The notes: a model not told the origin generated them from the sequence alone. A stretch of 64,000 bases of DNA from Marinihelvus fidelis (GCF_008725655.1 NZ_VYXP01000011.1:1-64000); one strand, 5' to 3'; shown: positions 9,519 to 18,191, counted from the first letter of the stretch. A program made the numbers and translations.

Positions 9519-9617
9519 AGGTACTGACCCTGGGTGAATCGGCCGCCGGGGCGGCAGGACCGCGCATTATACCCGCTGTTAGAATGCCGGGCAGTGTCCA
9601 CAGTTACGGAGAACATC

Positions 9618-10685
9618 ATGCGTCACACACTGATCCTGGCCTCTTCACTTGCGGCCGTACTGGCCGTCTCCGCCGCGCAGGCACAGCCCACCGAGCCCGG
9701 CGACGCCGAAGCCGCGCTGGATACCAGCCCGCGCGCGGTGGAGCCCGCACCCGTGGCGGCGGTCAATATTCCCGTGGACATCACCGAGTGGCCTGTGCCC
9801 TGGGAGTCTTCCCGGCCGCGCGACCCCGATGTCGCCCCCAATGGCACCATCTGGCTGGTGGGCCAGGGTGGCGACTACGTGGCCCATTTCGACCCGGACA
9901 CGGAGGAGTTTTCGAAGTTCGACCTGCCGCCCGGAACCGGGCCGCATACCGTGGTCGTCGATCGCGACGCCTCGCTGTGGATCGCCGGCAACCGCCAGGC
10001 CTACATCGGCAAGATGAACCCCAACTCGGGCGAGATGGTGCGCTACACCATGCCCGATGACGCGGTGAAGGACCCCCACACGATGGTCTTCGACAGCGGC
10101 GCCTACCTGTGGTTTACCGCGCAGTGGAGCAACGTGATCGGCCGCCTGGACAAGCGCAACGGCAGCATCGAGACCATCGACGTGCCCATCGACCGCGCCC
10201 GCCCCTACGGCATCAAGCTGGATTCCGCCGGCAACCCGTGGATCGCCCTGCTCGGCACCAACGCTCTCGCGCGGGTCGACGCGAAAACACTGGAACTGGA
10301 AGTCATCCGCACCCCACGCGAAGCATCCCGACTGCGCCGCCTGGCCATCACCAGCGATGACCGTGTCTGGTACACCGATTACTCCGAAGGCTGGCTGGGC
10401 AGCTATGACCCGGCCACCGGCGCCTTCGTCGAGTACCGCAACCCCAGCGAACAGTCCGGCCCCTACGCCATCGAGGTCGATGCCCAGGACCGCGTCTGGC
10501 AGGTCGAAACCCACCCGGACGTCGACCAGTTCGTCGGCTTCGACCCGGAATCAGAAACCTTCTTCAGCATCACGCCCATCCCCTCCGGCGCCGGTGCGGT
10601 CCGCCACATGGTCTTCGACCCGGAACGCAACGCCATCTGGTTCGGCACCGACACGAACAACCTCGGCCAGGCGATACTGCCGTGA
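9618..10685 (+). CDS. Vgb-like streptogramin-lyase-type beta-propeller, periplasmic
   Basis: A protein of about 355 residues from ATG 9618, supported by ACGGAGAA 5-12 bases upstream and by a clean signal peptide (MRHTLILASS, ending SAAQAQ). The mature part repeats the virginiamycin B lyase propeller pattern: PNGTIWLVGQGG, DASLWIAGNRQ, GAYLWFTAQWS, NPWIALLGTN, DRVWYTDYSEG, QDRVWQVETHP and NAIWFGTDTN, seven blades in all. True Vgb linearises streptogramin B. Secreted environmental relatives are common and mostly uncharacterised, so I infer only a seven-bladed propeller with possible lyase activity. A heptamer array begins at its stop codon. Confidence 0.8.
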   Translation: MRHTLILASSLAAVLAVSAAQAQPTEPGDAEAALDTSPRAVEPAPVAAVNIPVDITEWPVPWESSRPRDPDVAPNGTIWLVGQGGDYVAHFDPDTEEFSKFDLPPGTGPHTVVVDRDASLWIAGNRQAYIGKMNPNSGEMVRYTMPDDAVKDPHTMVFDSGAYLWFTAQWSNVIGRLDKRNGSIETIDVPIDRARPYGIKLDSAGNPWIALLGTNALARVDAKTLELEVIRTPREASRLRRLAITSDDRVWYTDYSEGWLGSYDPATGAFVEYRNPSEQSGPYAIEVDAQDRVWQVETHPDVDQFVGFDPESETFFSITPIPSGAGAVRHMVFDPERNAIWFGTDTNNLGQAILP

Positions 10686-10709
10686 CGCGTGACGCGAAAG
10701 CGTGACCCG
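10683..10709 (+). repeat. Short heptamer stop-codon array after the Vgb-like gene
   Basis: The stop codon itself opens TGACGCG, a second TGACGCG follows, and after six bases TGACCCG. It is a smaller version of the arrays at 121-190, 28080-28159 and 49451-49513, again in the sense of the gene it ends. Confidence 0.6.
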
Positions 10710-10712
10710 TTC

Positions 10713-10818
10713 GGGGGAGGCTTTGGGTCTTTTCCGGACCTTCGGCGGCAGGGATGCCGCCGATGAGCGATCCATGGATGGACTTGAGCGGGTCCGGAAA
10801 AGGCCCAAAGCCTCTCCC
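10713..10818 (+). repeat. Compound palindromic repeat, copy 2 (three-way-junction hairpin)
   Basis: The outer arms 10713-10740 and 10791-10818 pair over 28 bp. The only two imperfect positions are G-T pairs, which would be G-U wobbles in RNA. Inside are TCGGCGGCA/TGCCGCCGA (10742-10763, GGGA loop) and TCCAT/ATGGA (10771-10782) followed by CTTGAGCG. Layout and signature match copy 1 (1-92), but the stem sequences differ. It sits between the convergent Vgb-like and desaturase genes. Confidence 0.8.
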
Positions 10819-10881
10819 GGACCCGCGACACGGTCCCGCGCCAGGCGGCGCGCGGCGCCGTTCAGGTGACGACTGGCGCCG

Positions 10882-12021
10882 TCAGACGGCGAGTTGCGCC
10901 GTCAGGAGCGTCAGGCGCTTGCGCTGCATGCGCAGGGCGTCTTCGAGTTCGTGGAAGCTGGCATCCAGCTTCTCCGCGAGCACCTGCTTGCCATGCTGCA
11001 TGCGCTCAACCTGCAGCGCCTGCCATTCCTTGACCGTGGCCAGGAACTGCTCGTACTCGTGCTCCAGCGTTTCCACCAGGTCCTTCCACTTCGGGTTGGA
11101 CTCGTGCGCTTCCAGGCGCTGGCGGGCGCGCTTGAACTCCATGTCCAGGCGGGCGCGCTCGATCTTGAACTCGGGCGTGCGCTTCAGGTCGCTGGCCAGG
11201 CCCATGGCGGCGCAGCTGGCGATAAACCATTTGTTCAGGTCGAAGTGGTGCCACTTGATGCCGTTGCGGTAGTCGGCCTGGAACAGGTGATGATAGTTAT
11301 GGTAGCCCTCGCCGTAGGTGATGATGGCCAGGAACCCGTTGTCCCGCGCGCTGTTTTCGTCGGTGTAGGGCTGGCTACCCCACATGTGCGCCAGCGAGTT
11401 GATGAAAAAGGTCACGTGGTGATTGACCACCAGGCGCGCCAGGCCGGCCAGCAGGAACACACCCCACATGTCACCGACCATCCAGCCCAGGGCCAGCGGC
11501 AGGACCACGTTGGTCACCAGCACCAGCGACAGGTAATGATTGTGCTGCCACATGACGACCGGGTTCTTCTTCAGGTCCGGGACGATGGTCTCGTCGACCA
11601 CGCCGCTCTTGTAGTCACGCAGCATCCAACCGACATGCGCGAACCAGAAGCCACGGCCGATGGAGTACGGATCCTTGTCGTTGTCGTCTACGTCGCGGTG
11701 ATGCACGCGGTGACGGGCGCTCCAGATCAGGATGCTGTTCTGCAGTGACATGCCGCCGATGACGGCCAGGAACCACTGCAGCGGCCGGCTGGCGGTGTAG
11801 GTGCGGTGTGACCACAGGCGATGGTAACCGCTGCCGATGCCGACGCCGCCGGCCAGCAGGAAGATGAAGAAAAACGCCCATGCCCAGCCGCTGAAACCAA
11901 CGGCGATGCCATACCACGGCACGGCGATGACCGCCGCCGCGAAGGTCAGGCCCAGGGTGAGGGTGACGGGCCAGTTACGCTGGCCTTCATCCATGTTTGA
12001 GGATTTGGGATATGTATTCAT
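10882..12021 (-). CDS. Acyl-lipid/acyl-CoA fatty acid desaturase
   Basis: A 379-residue membrane di-iron desaturase of the delta-9 (OLE1/DesC) family, introducing a double bond into saturated acyl chains. The three histidine boxes are intact: HRLWSH near residue 67, HRVHH near 104, and HNYHH near 245. At least four hydrophobic segments frame them. The C-terminal third (about 285-379) is an unusual charged helical extension (EHEYEQFLATVKEWQALQ) predicted to form a coiled coil, absent from short bacterial desaturases. A redox partner is not encoded nearby. The start is ATG 12021; Met10 is a possible alternative. Confidence 0.9.
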   Translation of the reverse strand: MNTYPKSSNMDEGQRNWPVTLTLGLTFAAAVIAVPWYGIAVGFSGWAWAFFFIFLLAGGVGIGSGYHRLWSHRTYTASRPLQWFLAVIGGMSLQNSILIWSARHRVHHRDVDDNDKDPYSIGRGFWFAHVGWMLRDYKSGVVDETIVPDLKKNPVVMWQHNHYLSLVLVTNVVLPLALGWMVGDMWGVFLLAGLARLVVNHHVTFFINSLAHMWGSQPYTDENSARDNGFLAIITYGEGYHNYHHLFQADYRNGIKWHHFDLNKWFIASCAAMGLASDLKRTPEFKIERARLDMEFKRARQRLEAHESNPKWKDLVETLEHEYEQFLATVKEWQALQVERMQHGKQVLAEKLDASFHELEDALRMQRKRLTLLTAQLAV

Positions 12022-12118
12022 GTGCCAGTTACAGACTTGTTTGGCCGCGTATTGTAGTCGACGCGGGCTTAGGGAACGTTAAAAAATTCTAAGCGCTTGA
12101 TTTCCGGTGCTGCAGGGC

Positions 12119-12895
12119 TCAACTGCGCAGGCCCTTGCCGGCGTGCAGCAGCCACAGGCAGACCCACGCCAGGCCTACCATGAACACGCCGATCAGCGCG
12201 AACGACCAGCCAATCGGCACGTCCGAGGTGCCCAGCATGCCGTAGCGGAACCCGTTGACCATGTAGAGGATCGGGTTGAAGGCCGAGACCTTTTCCCAGA
12301 ACGGTGGCAGCAGGTCGATGGAATAGAACACACCGCCCAGGTAGGTCAGCGGCGTCAGCACGAAGGTCGGGATAATCGCGATATCGTCGAATTTGCGCGC
12401 GAAGATGGCATTGACCATGCCGGCCATCGAAAACACGATTGCCGTCAGCAGCAGGACACTTAGGGTAATCAACGGGTGCTCGATGCGGATCTCGGTGAAG
12501 AACATCGACACCATCAGCACCACCAGGCCGACCAGCACGCCGCGGGTCAGCGCGCCGGTCACGTAACCGGCCAGGATGACCCAGTTGGGCAGCGGCGATA
12601 CCAGCAACTCCTCGATATGGCGGCCGAACTTGGCGCCGAAAAACGACGACACCATGTTGCCGTAGGAATTGGTGATCACCGACATCATCACCAGGCCGGG
12701 GACGATGAACAGCATGTAGTCGAAGTCACCCATTTCGCCGATACGACTGCCGATGATCTTGCCGAAGATCAGGAAATACAGCGTCATGGTGATGGCCGGC
12801 GGCACCAGCGTCTGCGCCCAGATGCGCAGGATGCGGGTGATTTCCTTGCGCACGATGGTGCGATAGCCCACCCAGTTGACTTGCGCCTGGTTCAT
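12119..12895 (-). CDS. yadH: ABC-2 type transporter permease (YadH-like)
   Basis: A 258-residue six-helix ABC-2 permease. It overlaps the upstream ATPase gene by 4 bp (ATGA), so the two are translationally coupled and form one exporter. Features include the N-terminal cytoplasmic amphipathic helix (TIVRKEITRILRIW), the loop FFGAKFGRHIEELLVSPL, and the family's LTPLTYLGGVFYSIDLLP before the last helices. The E. coli homologue YadGH is an exporter of unknown substrate; lipid, polysaccharide or drug export are all possible. No regulator sits next to it. Confidence 0.85.
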   Translation of the reverse strand: MNQAQVNWVGYRTIVRKEITRILRIWAQTLVPPAITMTLYFLIFGKIIGSRIGEMGDFDYMLFIVPGLVMMSVITNSYGNMVSSFFGAKFGRHIEELLVSPLPNWVILAGYVTGALTRGVLVGLVVLMVSMFFTEIRIEHPLITLSVLLLTAIVFSMAGMVNAIFARKFDDIAIIPTFVLTPLTYLGGVFYSIDLLPPFWEKVSAFNPILYMVNGFRYGMLGTSDVPIGWSFALIGVFMVGLAWVCLWLLHAGKGLRS

Positions 12896-13827
12896 GCCGC
12901 GTCCTCCGCGCTGCCATGGCCTTCATCGACCAGGCGCATGAACAGTTCTTCAAGGCGGTTGGCCTTGTTGCGCATGCTCAGCACGTGGATGCCGCGCTCG
13001 TCGAGGTCGGCGAACAGTGCATTGACTGACTTGCTCTTGGGCACGGTCACTTCCAGCGTGTTCTCGTCGCGCAGGCTGATGGCCATGTCCGGCAACTCCG
13101 GCGCCTCGTGGATCGGCTCACGCAGGTCCAGCACGAAGGTCTCGATATCCAGCTTGCCCAGCAATTCGCGCATGCTGGTGTTCTCGACGATCTGGCCATG
13201 GTTGATGATGGCAATGTTGCGGCACAGTTGCTCCGCCTCTTCCAGGTAATGCGTAGTCAGGATCACGGTCGTGCCGGCCGCGTTGATTTCCTCGACCAGT
13301 TCCCACATGGACCGGCGGATTTCGATGTCCACGCCGGCGGTGGGCTCGTCCAGGATCAGCAGGCGCGGCTGGTTGACCATGGCACGAGCGATCATCAGGC
13401 GCCGCTTCATGCCGCCGGACAACATTCGCGACGGCTTGTCGTGCTTGTCCCACAGTTGCAGCTTCTTCAGGTAGTGCTCGCCACGCTCGGCGGCGATGCG
13501 CTTGGGAATACCGTAGAACCCGGCCTGGTTGACGACAATCTCCAGCGGCTTCTCGAACTGGTTGAAGTTCAGCTCCTGCGGGACCAGCCCCAGGTAGCTC
13601 ATGGCCAGCGAGCGCTGCTTGCGGACACTGGCGCCAAACACGCGCACATCGCCACCGGTGGCGTTCACCAGCGACGAAATGATGCCGATCATCGTCGACT
13701 TGCCGGCACCGTTGGGACCCAGCAGCGCGAAGAAGTCGCCTTCCTCGACGCCCAGGGACGCGCCTTTCAACGCCTCGACGCCGTTGCTGTAGGTCTTGCG
13801 CAGATTGTCGACTTCGAGTGCGAGCAT
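12892..13827 (-). CDS. yadG: ABC transporter ATP-binding protein (YadG-like)
   Basis: A 311-residue ATPase partner of the permease encoded just downstream. Walker A GPNGAGKST near residue 39, signature LSGGMKRRLMIARA near 136, Walker B LLILDEPTAGVD near 156, and switch His in TTHYLEEAEQL. A C-terminal domain of about 80 residues (LEVTVPKSKSVNALFADLDE) follows, as in DrrA/YadG-type ATPases. The gene faces the TAP-like peptidase across a 169-bp gap that must hold both promoters. Confidence 0.87.
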   Translation of the reverse strand: MLALEVDNLRKTYSNGVEALKGASLGVEEGDFFALLGPNGAGKSTMIGIISSLVNATGGDVRVFGASVRKQRSLAMSYLGLVPQELNFNQFEKPLEIVVNQAGFYGIPKRIAAERGEHYLKKLQLWDKHDKPSRMLSGGMKRRLMIARAMVNQPRLLILDEPTAGVDIEIRRSMWELVEEINAAGTTVILTTHYLEEAEQLCRNIAIINHGQIVENTSMRELLGKLDIETFVLDLREPIHEAPELPDMAISLRDENTLEVTVPKSKSVNALFADLDERGIHVLSMRNKANRLEELFMRLVDEGHGSAEDAA

Positions 13828-13996
13828 GGCTTGGCGGCTGTCCCCTTGGGTGAAGGGGCGTTATTATACGGACGACCCGGGCGCAGGTCAGCGGGGGGAG
13901 CCTCTCATCCGCGCCCATCGATTCAACAGTGACAACCGTGACCACAGACCCATGCGCACCCGGGTGCCTGGCACTTAGGCTTGTCATCGTCAGAAG

Positions 13997-15478
13997 ATGC
14001 GAACAAATACCATGAAGAAGGTCACCCTGGCCGCCACCTGTCTTGCAATCGCGGCCATCACGCCCACCGCGTGGGCGTTGCCCGATGGCAACACCATCGA
14101 GTTTTCCAACTGCATGCTGTCGATGCCGGGTTCTCCCGCCACCGCGGCCGCCCGCTGTGGTCGCCTGGAGGTGCCGGAGAACCCCGACGAACCTGGCGGC
14201 CGCATGATCAGCCTGCATATCGCCGTGGCTGATGCCAGCGACCCGCAACCCGAAGCGGACCCGCTGTTTTTCTTTGCCGGTGGCCCCGGCCAGGCCGCTA
14301 CCGAGACCTGGCCGATGATCCGCGGCTCCCTGCGCGGCATCAACAAGACCCGCGACATTGTCATGATCGACCAGCGTGGTACCGGCGGCTCAAATAAGCT
14401 GCAGTGCCCCGCGGAGGACATGCCCGACCTGAACGCCGAGGTCGACTTCGACGAAATCGCCCGGCTGGCCCGTGAGTGCCTGGCCGGCCTGGATGCCGAT
14501 ACCCGCTACTACACCACCACCATTGCCGCCGGCGATGTCGACGCGGTGCGCCGCGCCATGGGCTACGAGCAGGTCAACATCATGGGTGTGTCCTATGGCA
14601 CGCGCGCGGCGCAGGTCTACCTGCGCGAATTCCCCGACCGGGTACGCACCATGACCCTGGACAGCGTCGTGCCGATGCAACTCGCACTGGGCCAGGAGCA
14701 CGCGCTGATGCTCGACAGCGCGCTCAACCGGGTGCTCGACGACTGTGCCGCGGACGCGGCCTGCCGCGAGCGTTTCCCCGATCCGCGCCAGGGCCTGGCC
14801 CGGTTGCTGGCGGACCTGCGGTCGAACCCGCGGTCGATCACCATCATTAACCCGGTCACCGGCGAACAGGAACCGCTGACCGTGACCGCGGAAACCCTGG
14901 CCGTGGCCATCCGCTTCCTCAGCTATTCCAGCGAGTCGCAGGCGGTGCTGCCGCTGCTGCTGCACGAGGCGGTCACCGAAGATCGCCTGGACCGGCTGGC
15001 GACCCAGGCGATGATGGTGGTCGGCAACCTGGGCGAAATGATCGCCCGCGGCATGGAAATGTCGGTGATGTGCGCAGAGGACTACCCCTTCATGAATTTC
15101 GGCGCGGACTATTCGGACACGCTGATCGGCAACCTGATGCTCAAGGGCATCCAGGCCCAGTGCCGGGAATGGCCCGCCGGCAAGGTGCCGGACGACTTCC
15201 ATGAGCCGTTCCAGGCCGAGCTGCCGGTCCTGCTGCTGTCCGGCGAACGTGACCCGGTCACGCCACCTGCCTATGCCACCCGCGCCGCCGCCGCCTACCC
15301 CAATCACCTGGACCTGGTGGCCGACGGCCTGGGCCACTCGGTGCTGCGCAACGTCTGCCTGCAGCAGGTGGCGACAGATTTCATCACCACCGGCAGCGTC
15401 GACGAAGTCGATACTGCGTGCGTCGACGACATCGAAGGCAGTCCCTTCTTCACTACCTTGCTGGGGCCCGAGCCATGA
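13997..15478 (+). CDS. TAP-like alpha/beta hydrolase (tripeptidyl aminopeptidase family), secreted
   Basis: A 493-residue serine hydrolase with a signal peptide (KKVTLAATCLAIAAITPTAWA). The oxyanion loop FFAGGPGQA (92-100), the nucleophile elbow GVSYG (197-201, Ser199), the Asp in GERDPVTPP and the His in GLGHSVL complete the triad. The last part is the TAP-like C-terminal domain. Relatives cleave tripeptides or prolyl peptides in the periplasm. Start is uncertain between 13997 and 14012. The stop overlaps the next ATPase start by 4 bp, so this peptidase is co-translated with an ABC-2 export pair, an uncommon linkage. Confidence 0.85.
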   Translation: MRTNTMKKVTLAATCLAIAAITPTAWALPDGNTIEFSNCMLSMPGSPATAAARCGRLEVPENPDEPGGRMISLHIAVADASDPQPEADPLFFFAGGPGQAATETWPMIRGSLRGINKTRDIVMIDQRGTGGSNKLQCPAEDMPDLNAEVDFDEIARLARECLAGLDADTRYYTTTIAAGDVDAVRRAMGYEQVNIMGVSYGTRAAQVYLREFPDRVRTMTLDSVVPMQLALGQEHALMLDSALNRVLDDCAADAACRERFPDPRQGLARLLADLRSNPRSITIINPVTGEQEPLTVTAETLAVAIRFLSYSSESQAVLPLLLHEAVTEDRLDRLATQAMMVVGNLGEMIARGMEMSVMCAEDYPFMNFGADYSDTLIGNLMLKGIQAQCREWPAGKVPDDFHEPFQAELPVLLLSGERDPVTPPAYATRAAAAYPNHLDLVADGLGHSVLRNVCLQQVATDFITTGSVDEVDTACVDDIEGSPFFTTLLGPEP

Positions 15479-16209
15479 TTGAAGTCCGCAACCTGGAAAA
15501 GAGCTTCGGTGACGTGCGCGCCGTGCGCGGCGTGTCGTTCACCGCGCACGACGGCCAGATTACCGGCCTGTTGGGCCCCAACGGCGCCGGCAAGACCACC
15601 ACGCTGCGCATGCTCTACTCGCTGCTGCCCCCCGATGCCGGCGAGATCCGCATCGACGGCCTGGACCCGACGAAAGATGCCATGGCCATCAAGCGCACCC
15701 TTGGCGTGGTGCCCGACAGCCGCGGCCTGTACAAGCGCCTGAGCGCACGCGAGAACATCGCCTACTACGGTGAACTGCACGGCCTGTCAAAATCGGTCAT
15801 CGCGGAACGCACCGAGCGCCTGGCCGCACGGCTGAACATGGAAGATTTCATCGACCGCAAGACCGACGGCTTCTCACAGGGCCAACGGGTCAAGGTCGCC
15901 ATCGCCCGCGCCATGATCCACGAGCCGCAGACGGTGCTGATGGATGAGCCCAGCAATGGCCTGGACGTGATGACCACCCGCGCGTTGCGCCACTACATCC
16001 GCGACTTGAAATCGGCCGGACACTCCGTGGTGCTGTCCACGCACATCATGCAGGAGGTGGCGGCACTGTGTGACCGCATCGTCATTATCGCCGCGGGCAA
16101 GATCGCCGCGGACGGCACACCGGAGGAGCTGCTGCAGATGAGTGGCTGCGACAACGTCGAGGACGCGTTCGTCAAACTGATCGGTTCGGACGAGGGGCTG
16201 CTGGCATGA
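15475..16209 (+). CDS. ABC transporter ATP-binding protein (NatA-like)
   Basis: A 244-residue ATPase starting at ATG 15475, inside the ATGA overlap with the preceding hydrolase gene; a longer frame upstream is not needed. Walker A GPNGAGKTT near residue 37, signature FSQGQRVKVAIARA, Walker B VLMDEPSNGLD, switch His in LSTHIMQEV. Closest in style to NatA of sodium/drug efflux systems. The signature reads SQGQ rather than SGGQ, as often in this subgroup. It is coupled to the permease that follows by another 4-bp overlap. Confidence 0.87.
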   Translation: MIEVRNLEKSFGDVRAVRGVSFTAHDGQITGLLGPNGAGKTTTLRMLYSLLPPDAGEIRIDGLDPTKDAMAIKRTLGVVPDSRGLYKRLSARENIAYYGELHGLSKSVIAERTERLAARLNMEDFIDRKTDGFSQGQRVKVAIARAMIHEPQTVLMDEPSNGLDVMTTRALRHYIRDLKSAGHSVVLSTHIMQEVAALCDRIVIIAAGKIAADGTPEELLQMSGCDNVEDAFVKLIGSDEGLLA

Positions 16210-17378
16210 ACGGACTCTGGACTGTCTTCCGCAAGGAAATCCGCGAGAACCTGCGTGACCGCCGCGCTGCCTTCAACTCGCTGCTGCTGGGGCCGATCCT
16301 GTTCCCGTTCCTGATCATCGGCCTGAGCTACTTCGCCGTGGTCAAGCAGGAACAGCGGGCCGAGGAAACACTGGAAATCCCGGTCGTCGGCGCGCAGAAC
16401 GCGCCCAACCTGGTGCGCTTCCTGGAGCAGCAGGGCCTGGTGGTGCTTGAAGCGCCCGAGAATCCTGAGGCGGCCGTGCGCGACCAGTCCCATGCCGCCA
16501 TCATCCGTATCCCGGATGGCTTCGGCGAGCAGTGGAACGCCGGTGAACCGGCGCTGGTGGAGGTCATTGCCGACCCGTCCAGGCGCGAATCGGACATCCC
16601 CATGCGCAGGGTCAAGCGCCTGCTCGGCGCCTATGGCCAGCAGATCGGGACCCTGCGGCTACAGCTGCGTGGTGTTGCGCCCAGCGTATCGTCGCCATTG
16701 ATGGTGAAGGATGTCGACCTGTCCACACCGCAGAGCCGCGGCGCGCTGGCGATGATTTTCCTGCCCTATTTCCTGATGATCACGGCGTTTACCGGCGGCA
16801 TGCATATCGCCATTGACGCGACCGCCGGCGAAAAGGAACGCAAGTCACTGGAACCGCTGCTGATCAACCCGGTGCCACGCTGGCAGGTCATGACCGGCAA
16901 GATGCTGGCCTGCACGGCGTTCGCACTGGCCTCGCTGCTGCTGACCCTGGTGAGTTTCAAACTGGCGATACCGTTCATGCCCACCGGCGCACTGGGCATC
17001 GACCTGGAGCTTGGCAGCGGCATGATCGCCAAGATGCTGCTGGTGGTGGGCCCGGTGGCCGTGCTGGCGGCGTCACTGCTGACCATGCTGGCCACGTTTG
17101 CCAAGGGCTTCCGCGAGGCCCAGTCCTACATGGGCCTGGTGATCTTCATCCCGATGATCCCGTCGATGCTGTTCATGGTGAACCCCACGTCGCCGGAAAC
17201 CTGGATGATGACCATCCCGATGTTCAGCCAGAACCTGTTGATCGCCGAGTTCCTGCGCGGCGAAGTCGTGCCGATGTCTTGGCTATATATTTCCTCGGGC
17301 GGCACACTATTGCTGGGCCTGTTGCTGGCCGCATTCGCGGCGACACTGTTCAACCGTCCCAGGGTCATCTTCGGTTAA
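16206..17378 (+). CDS. ABC-2 transporter permease (NatB-like, with periplasmic domain)
   Basis: A 390-residue permease: one N-terminal helix (about 20-42), a periplasmic domain of about 120 residues (to about 175), then five C-terminal helices. The sequence DATAGEKERKSLEPLLINPVPR is the hallmark of the NatB/YhaP class. With the NatA-like ATPase it should pump ions, peptides or lipids outward. The three-gene unit (TAP-like hydrolase, ATPase, permease) is overlapped at each junction, so stoichiometric expression is likely. The substrate remains unknown. It is convergent with the HigA gene, with stops 3 bp apart. Confidence 0.86.
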   Translation: MNGLWTVFRKEIRENLRDRRAAFNSLLLGPILFPFLIIGLSYFAVVKQEQRAEETLEIPVVGAQNAPNLVRFLEQQGLVVLEAPENPEAAVRDQSHAAIIRIPDGFGEQWNAGEPALVEVIADPSRRESDIPMRRVKRLLGAYGQQIGTLRLQLRGVAPSVSSPLMVKDVDLSTPQSRGALAMIFLPYFLMITAFTGGMHIAIDATAGEKERKSLEPLLINPVPRWQVMTGKMLACTAFALASLLLTLVSFKLAIPFMPTGALGIDLELGSGMIAKMLLVVGPVAVLAASLLTMLATFAKGFREAQSYMGLVIFIPMIPSMLFMVNPTSPETWMMTIPMFSQNLLIAEFLRGEVVPMSWLYISSGGTLLLGLLLAAFAATLFNRPRVIFG

Positions 17379-17381
17379 CCG

Positions 17382-17759
17382 CTACCTGGCGGCCGCAGCC
17401 CCGGAAGGGCGTTTCAGCAGGCTTTCTGCCGGAATGGCAAACCTTTCGTGCAGGCCTTCGATCATCCGAAGGGTGAGCGGTCGTTTGCGGGCAAGAATTT
17501 CATAGACACGGTTCTTTCGCCCGATGACCGGCACCAGGTCGTCCACCGTCAGGCCCTGCTGCTCCATGCGGAATTTAATCGCTTCCACCGGATCGGGAAA
17601 GTCGATCGGGTAGTGGTTGCGTTCGTACGCTTCGACCAGGGTCACCAGGACGTCAAGGCGGTCACCTTCAATGGTGTTCAACCGCGCGTCCATCAGGCCT
17701 TCGATTACTTTCAACGTGCGTCGATAATCGCCTTCGTTCTTGATGGGTTGAATGTCCAT
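17382..17759 (-). CDS. higA: HigA-type antitoxin, XRE helix-turn-helix
   Basis: About 125 residues, the COG5499-type HigA antitoxin expected to bind and neutralise the toxin encoded immediately upstream and to repress the operon. The family core is visible: IEGDRLDVLVTLVEAYE, then PVEAIKFRMEQQGLTVDDL and IGRKNRVYEILARKRPLT, which is the helix-turn-helix. Start at ATG 17759 with GAGG upstream; a TTG 12 bases earlier would be in frame. Toxin gene first, antitoxin second is the normal order for HigBA. Confidence 0.87.
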   Translation of the reverse strand: MDIQPIKNEGDYRRTLKVIEGLMDARLNTIEGDRLDVLVTLVEAYERNHYPIDFPDPVEAIKFRMEQQGLTVDDLVPVIGRKNRVYEILARKRPLTLRMIEGLHERFAIPAESLLKRPSGAAAAR

Positions 17760-17774
17760 ACCAGGCCTCAAAAT

Positions 17775-18077
17775 CTATATGGTTTGCGCGTCGATCGAGT
17801 CATATTCCGCGTGAGCACCGATAAAGCGGATGTACACCACTGCATACGCGTAATTGATCCACACCACCAGGCGATATTTGTTGCCCGCGATATTGAACAC
17901 GACTCGCCCGTCCCTGAGGATGCTGGCCGTCCCGAACTGCACCTTCACATCACTGGGCATCGACCAGTCGGCTTTCAGCGCCTCGCGGTACCAGGCCATG
18001 CAGGGCTCCATGGCATCTGATCGGTCAGACGACCGCTCCCAGAAAGCACGCATGGTTGATAGCGCTATGATTCGCAT
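17775..18077 (-). CDS. higB: HigB-type toxin, mRNA interferase
   Basis: About 100 residues matching the HigB toxin family (RelE-like ribosome-dependent mRNA cleavage). Visible family features are the N-terminal MRIIALSTMRAFWE, the Trp in WYREALKADW, and the core FNIAGNKYRLVVWINYAYAVVYIRFIGAHAEYD. The C-terminal His and Tyr/Asp are where HigB places active-site residues. The gene is 15 bp upstream of higA and preceded by a perfect palindrome at 18089-18105. The pair is convergent with the ABC permease and sits between housekeeping genes. Confidence 0.87.
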   Translation of the reverse strand: MRIIALSTMRAFWERSSDRSDAMEPCMAWYREALKADWSMPSDVKVQFGTASILRDGRVVFNIAGNKYRLVVWINYAYAVVYIRFIGAHAEYDSIDAQTI

Positions 18078-18088
18078 CAAGCTACGTT

Positions 18089-18105
18089 AGTCCCATTTTG
18101 GGACT
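18089..18105. promoter_or_regulatory. Palindromic operator upstream of higBA
   Basis: AGTCCCA-TTT-TGGGACT, a perfect 7+3+7 dyad located 12 bp upstream of the higB start. HigA-type antitoxins repress their own promoter through such dyads, so this is the likely autoregulatory operator. Confidence 0.65.
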
Positions 18106-18191
18106 TAAACAATAGTATTTCAACCCGAAGGGCTGTAGTCCATGTTCGTCATGCCGTACCATGACCTGACCTTTTGCCCGGAGTTATAGCC

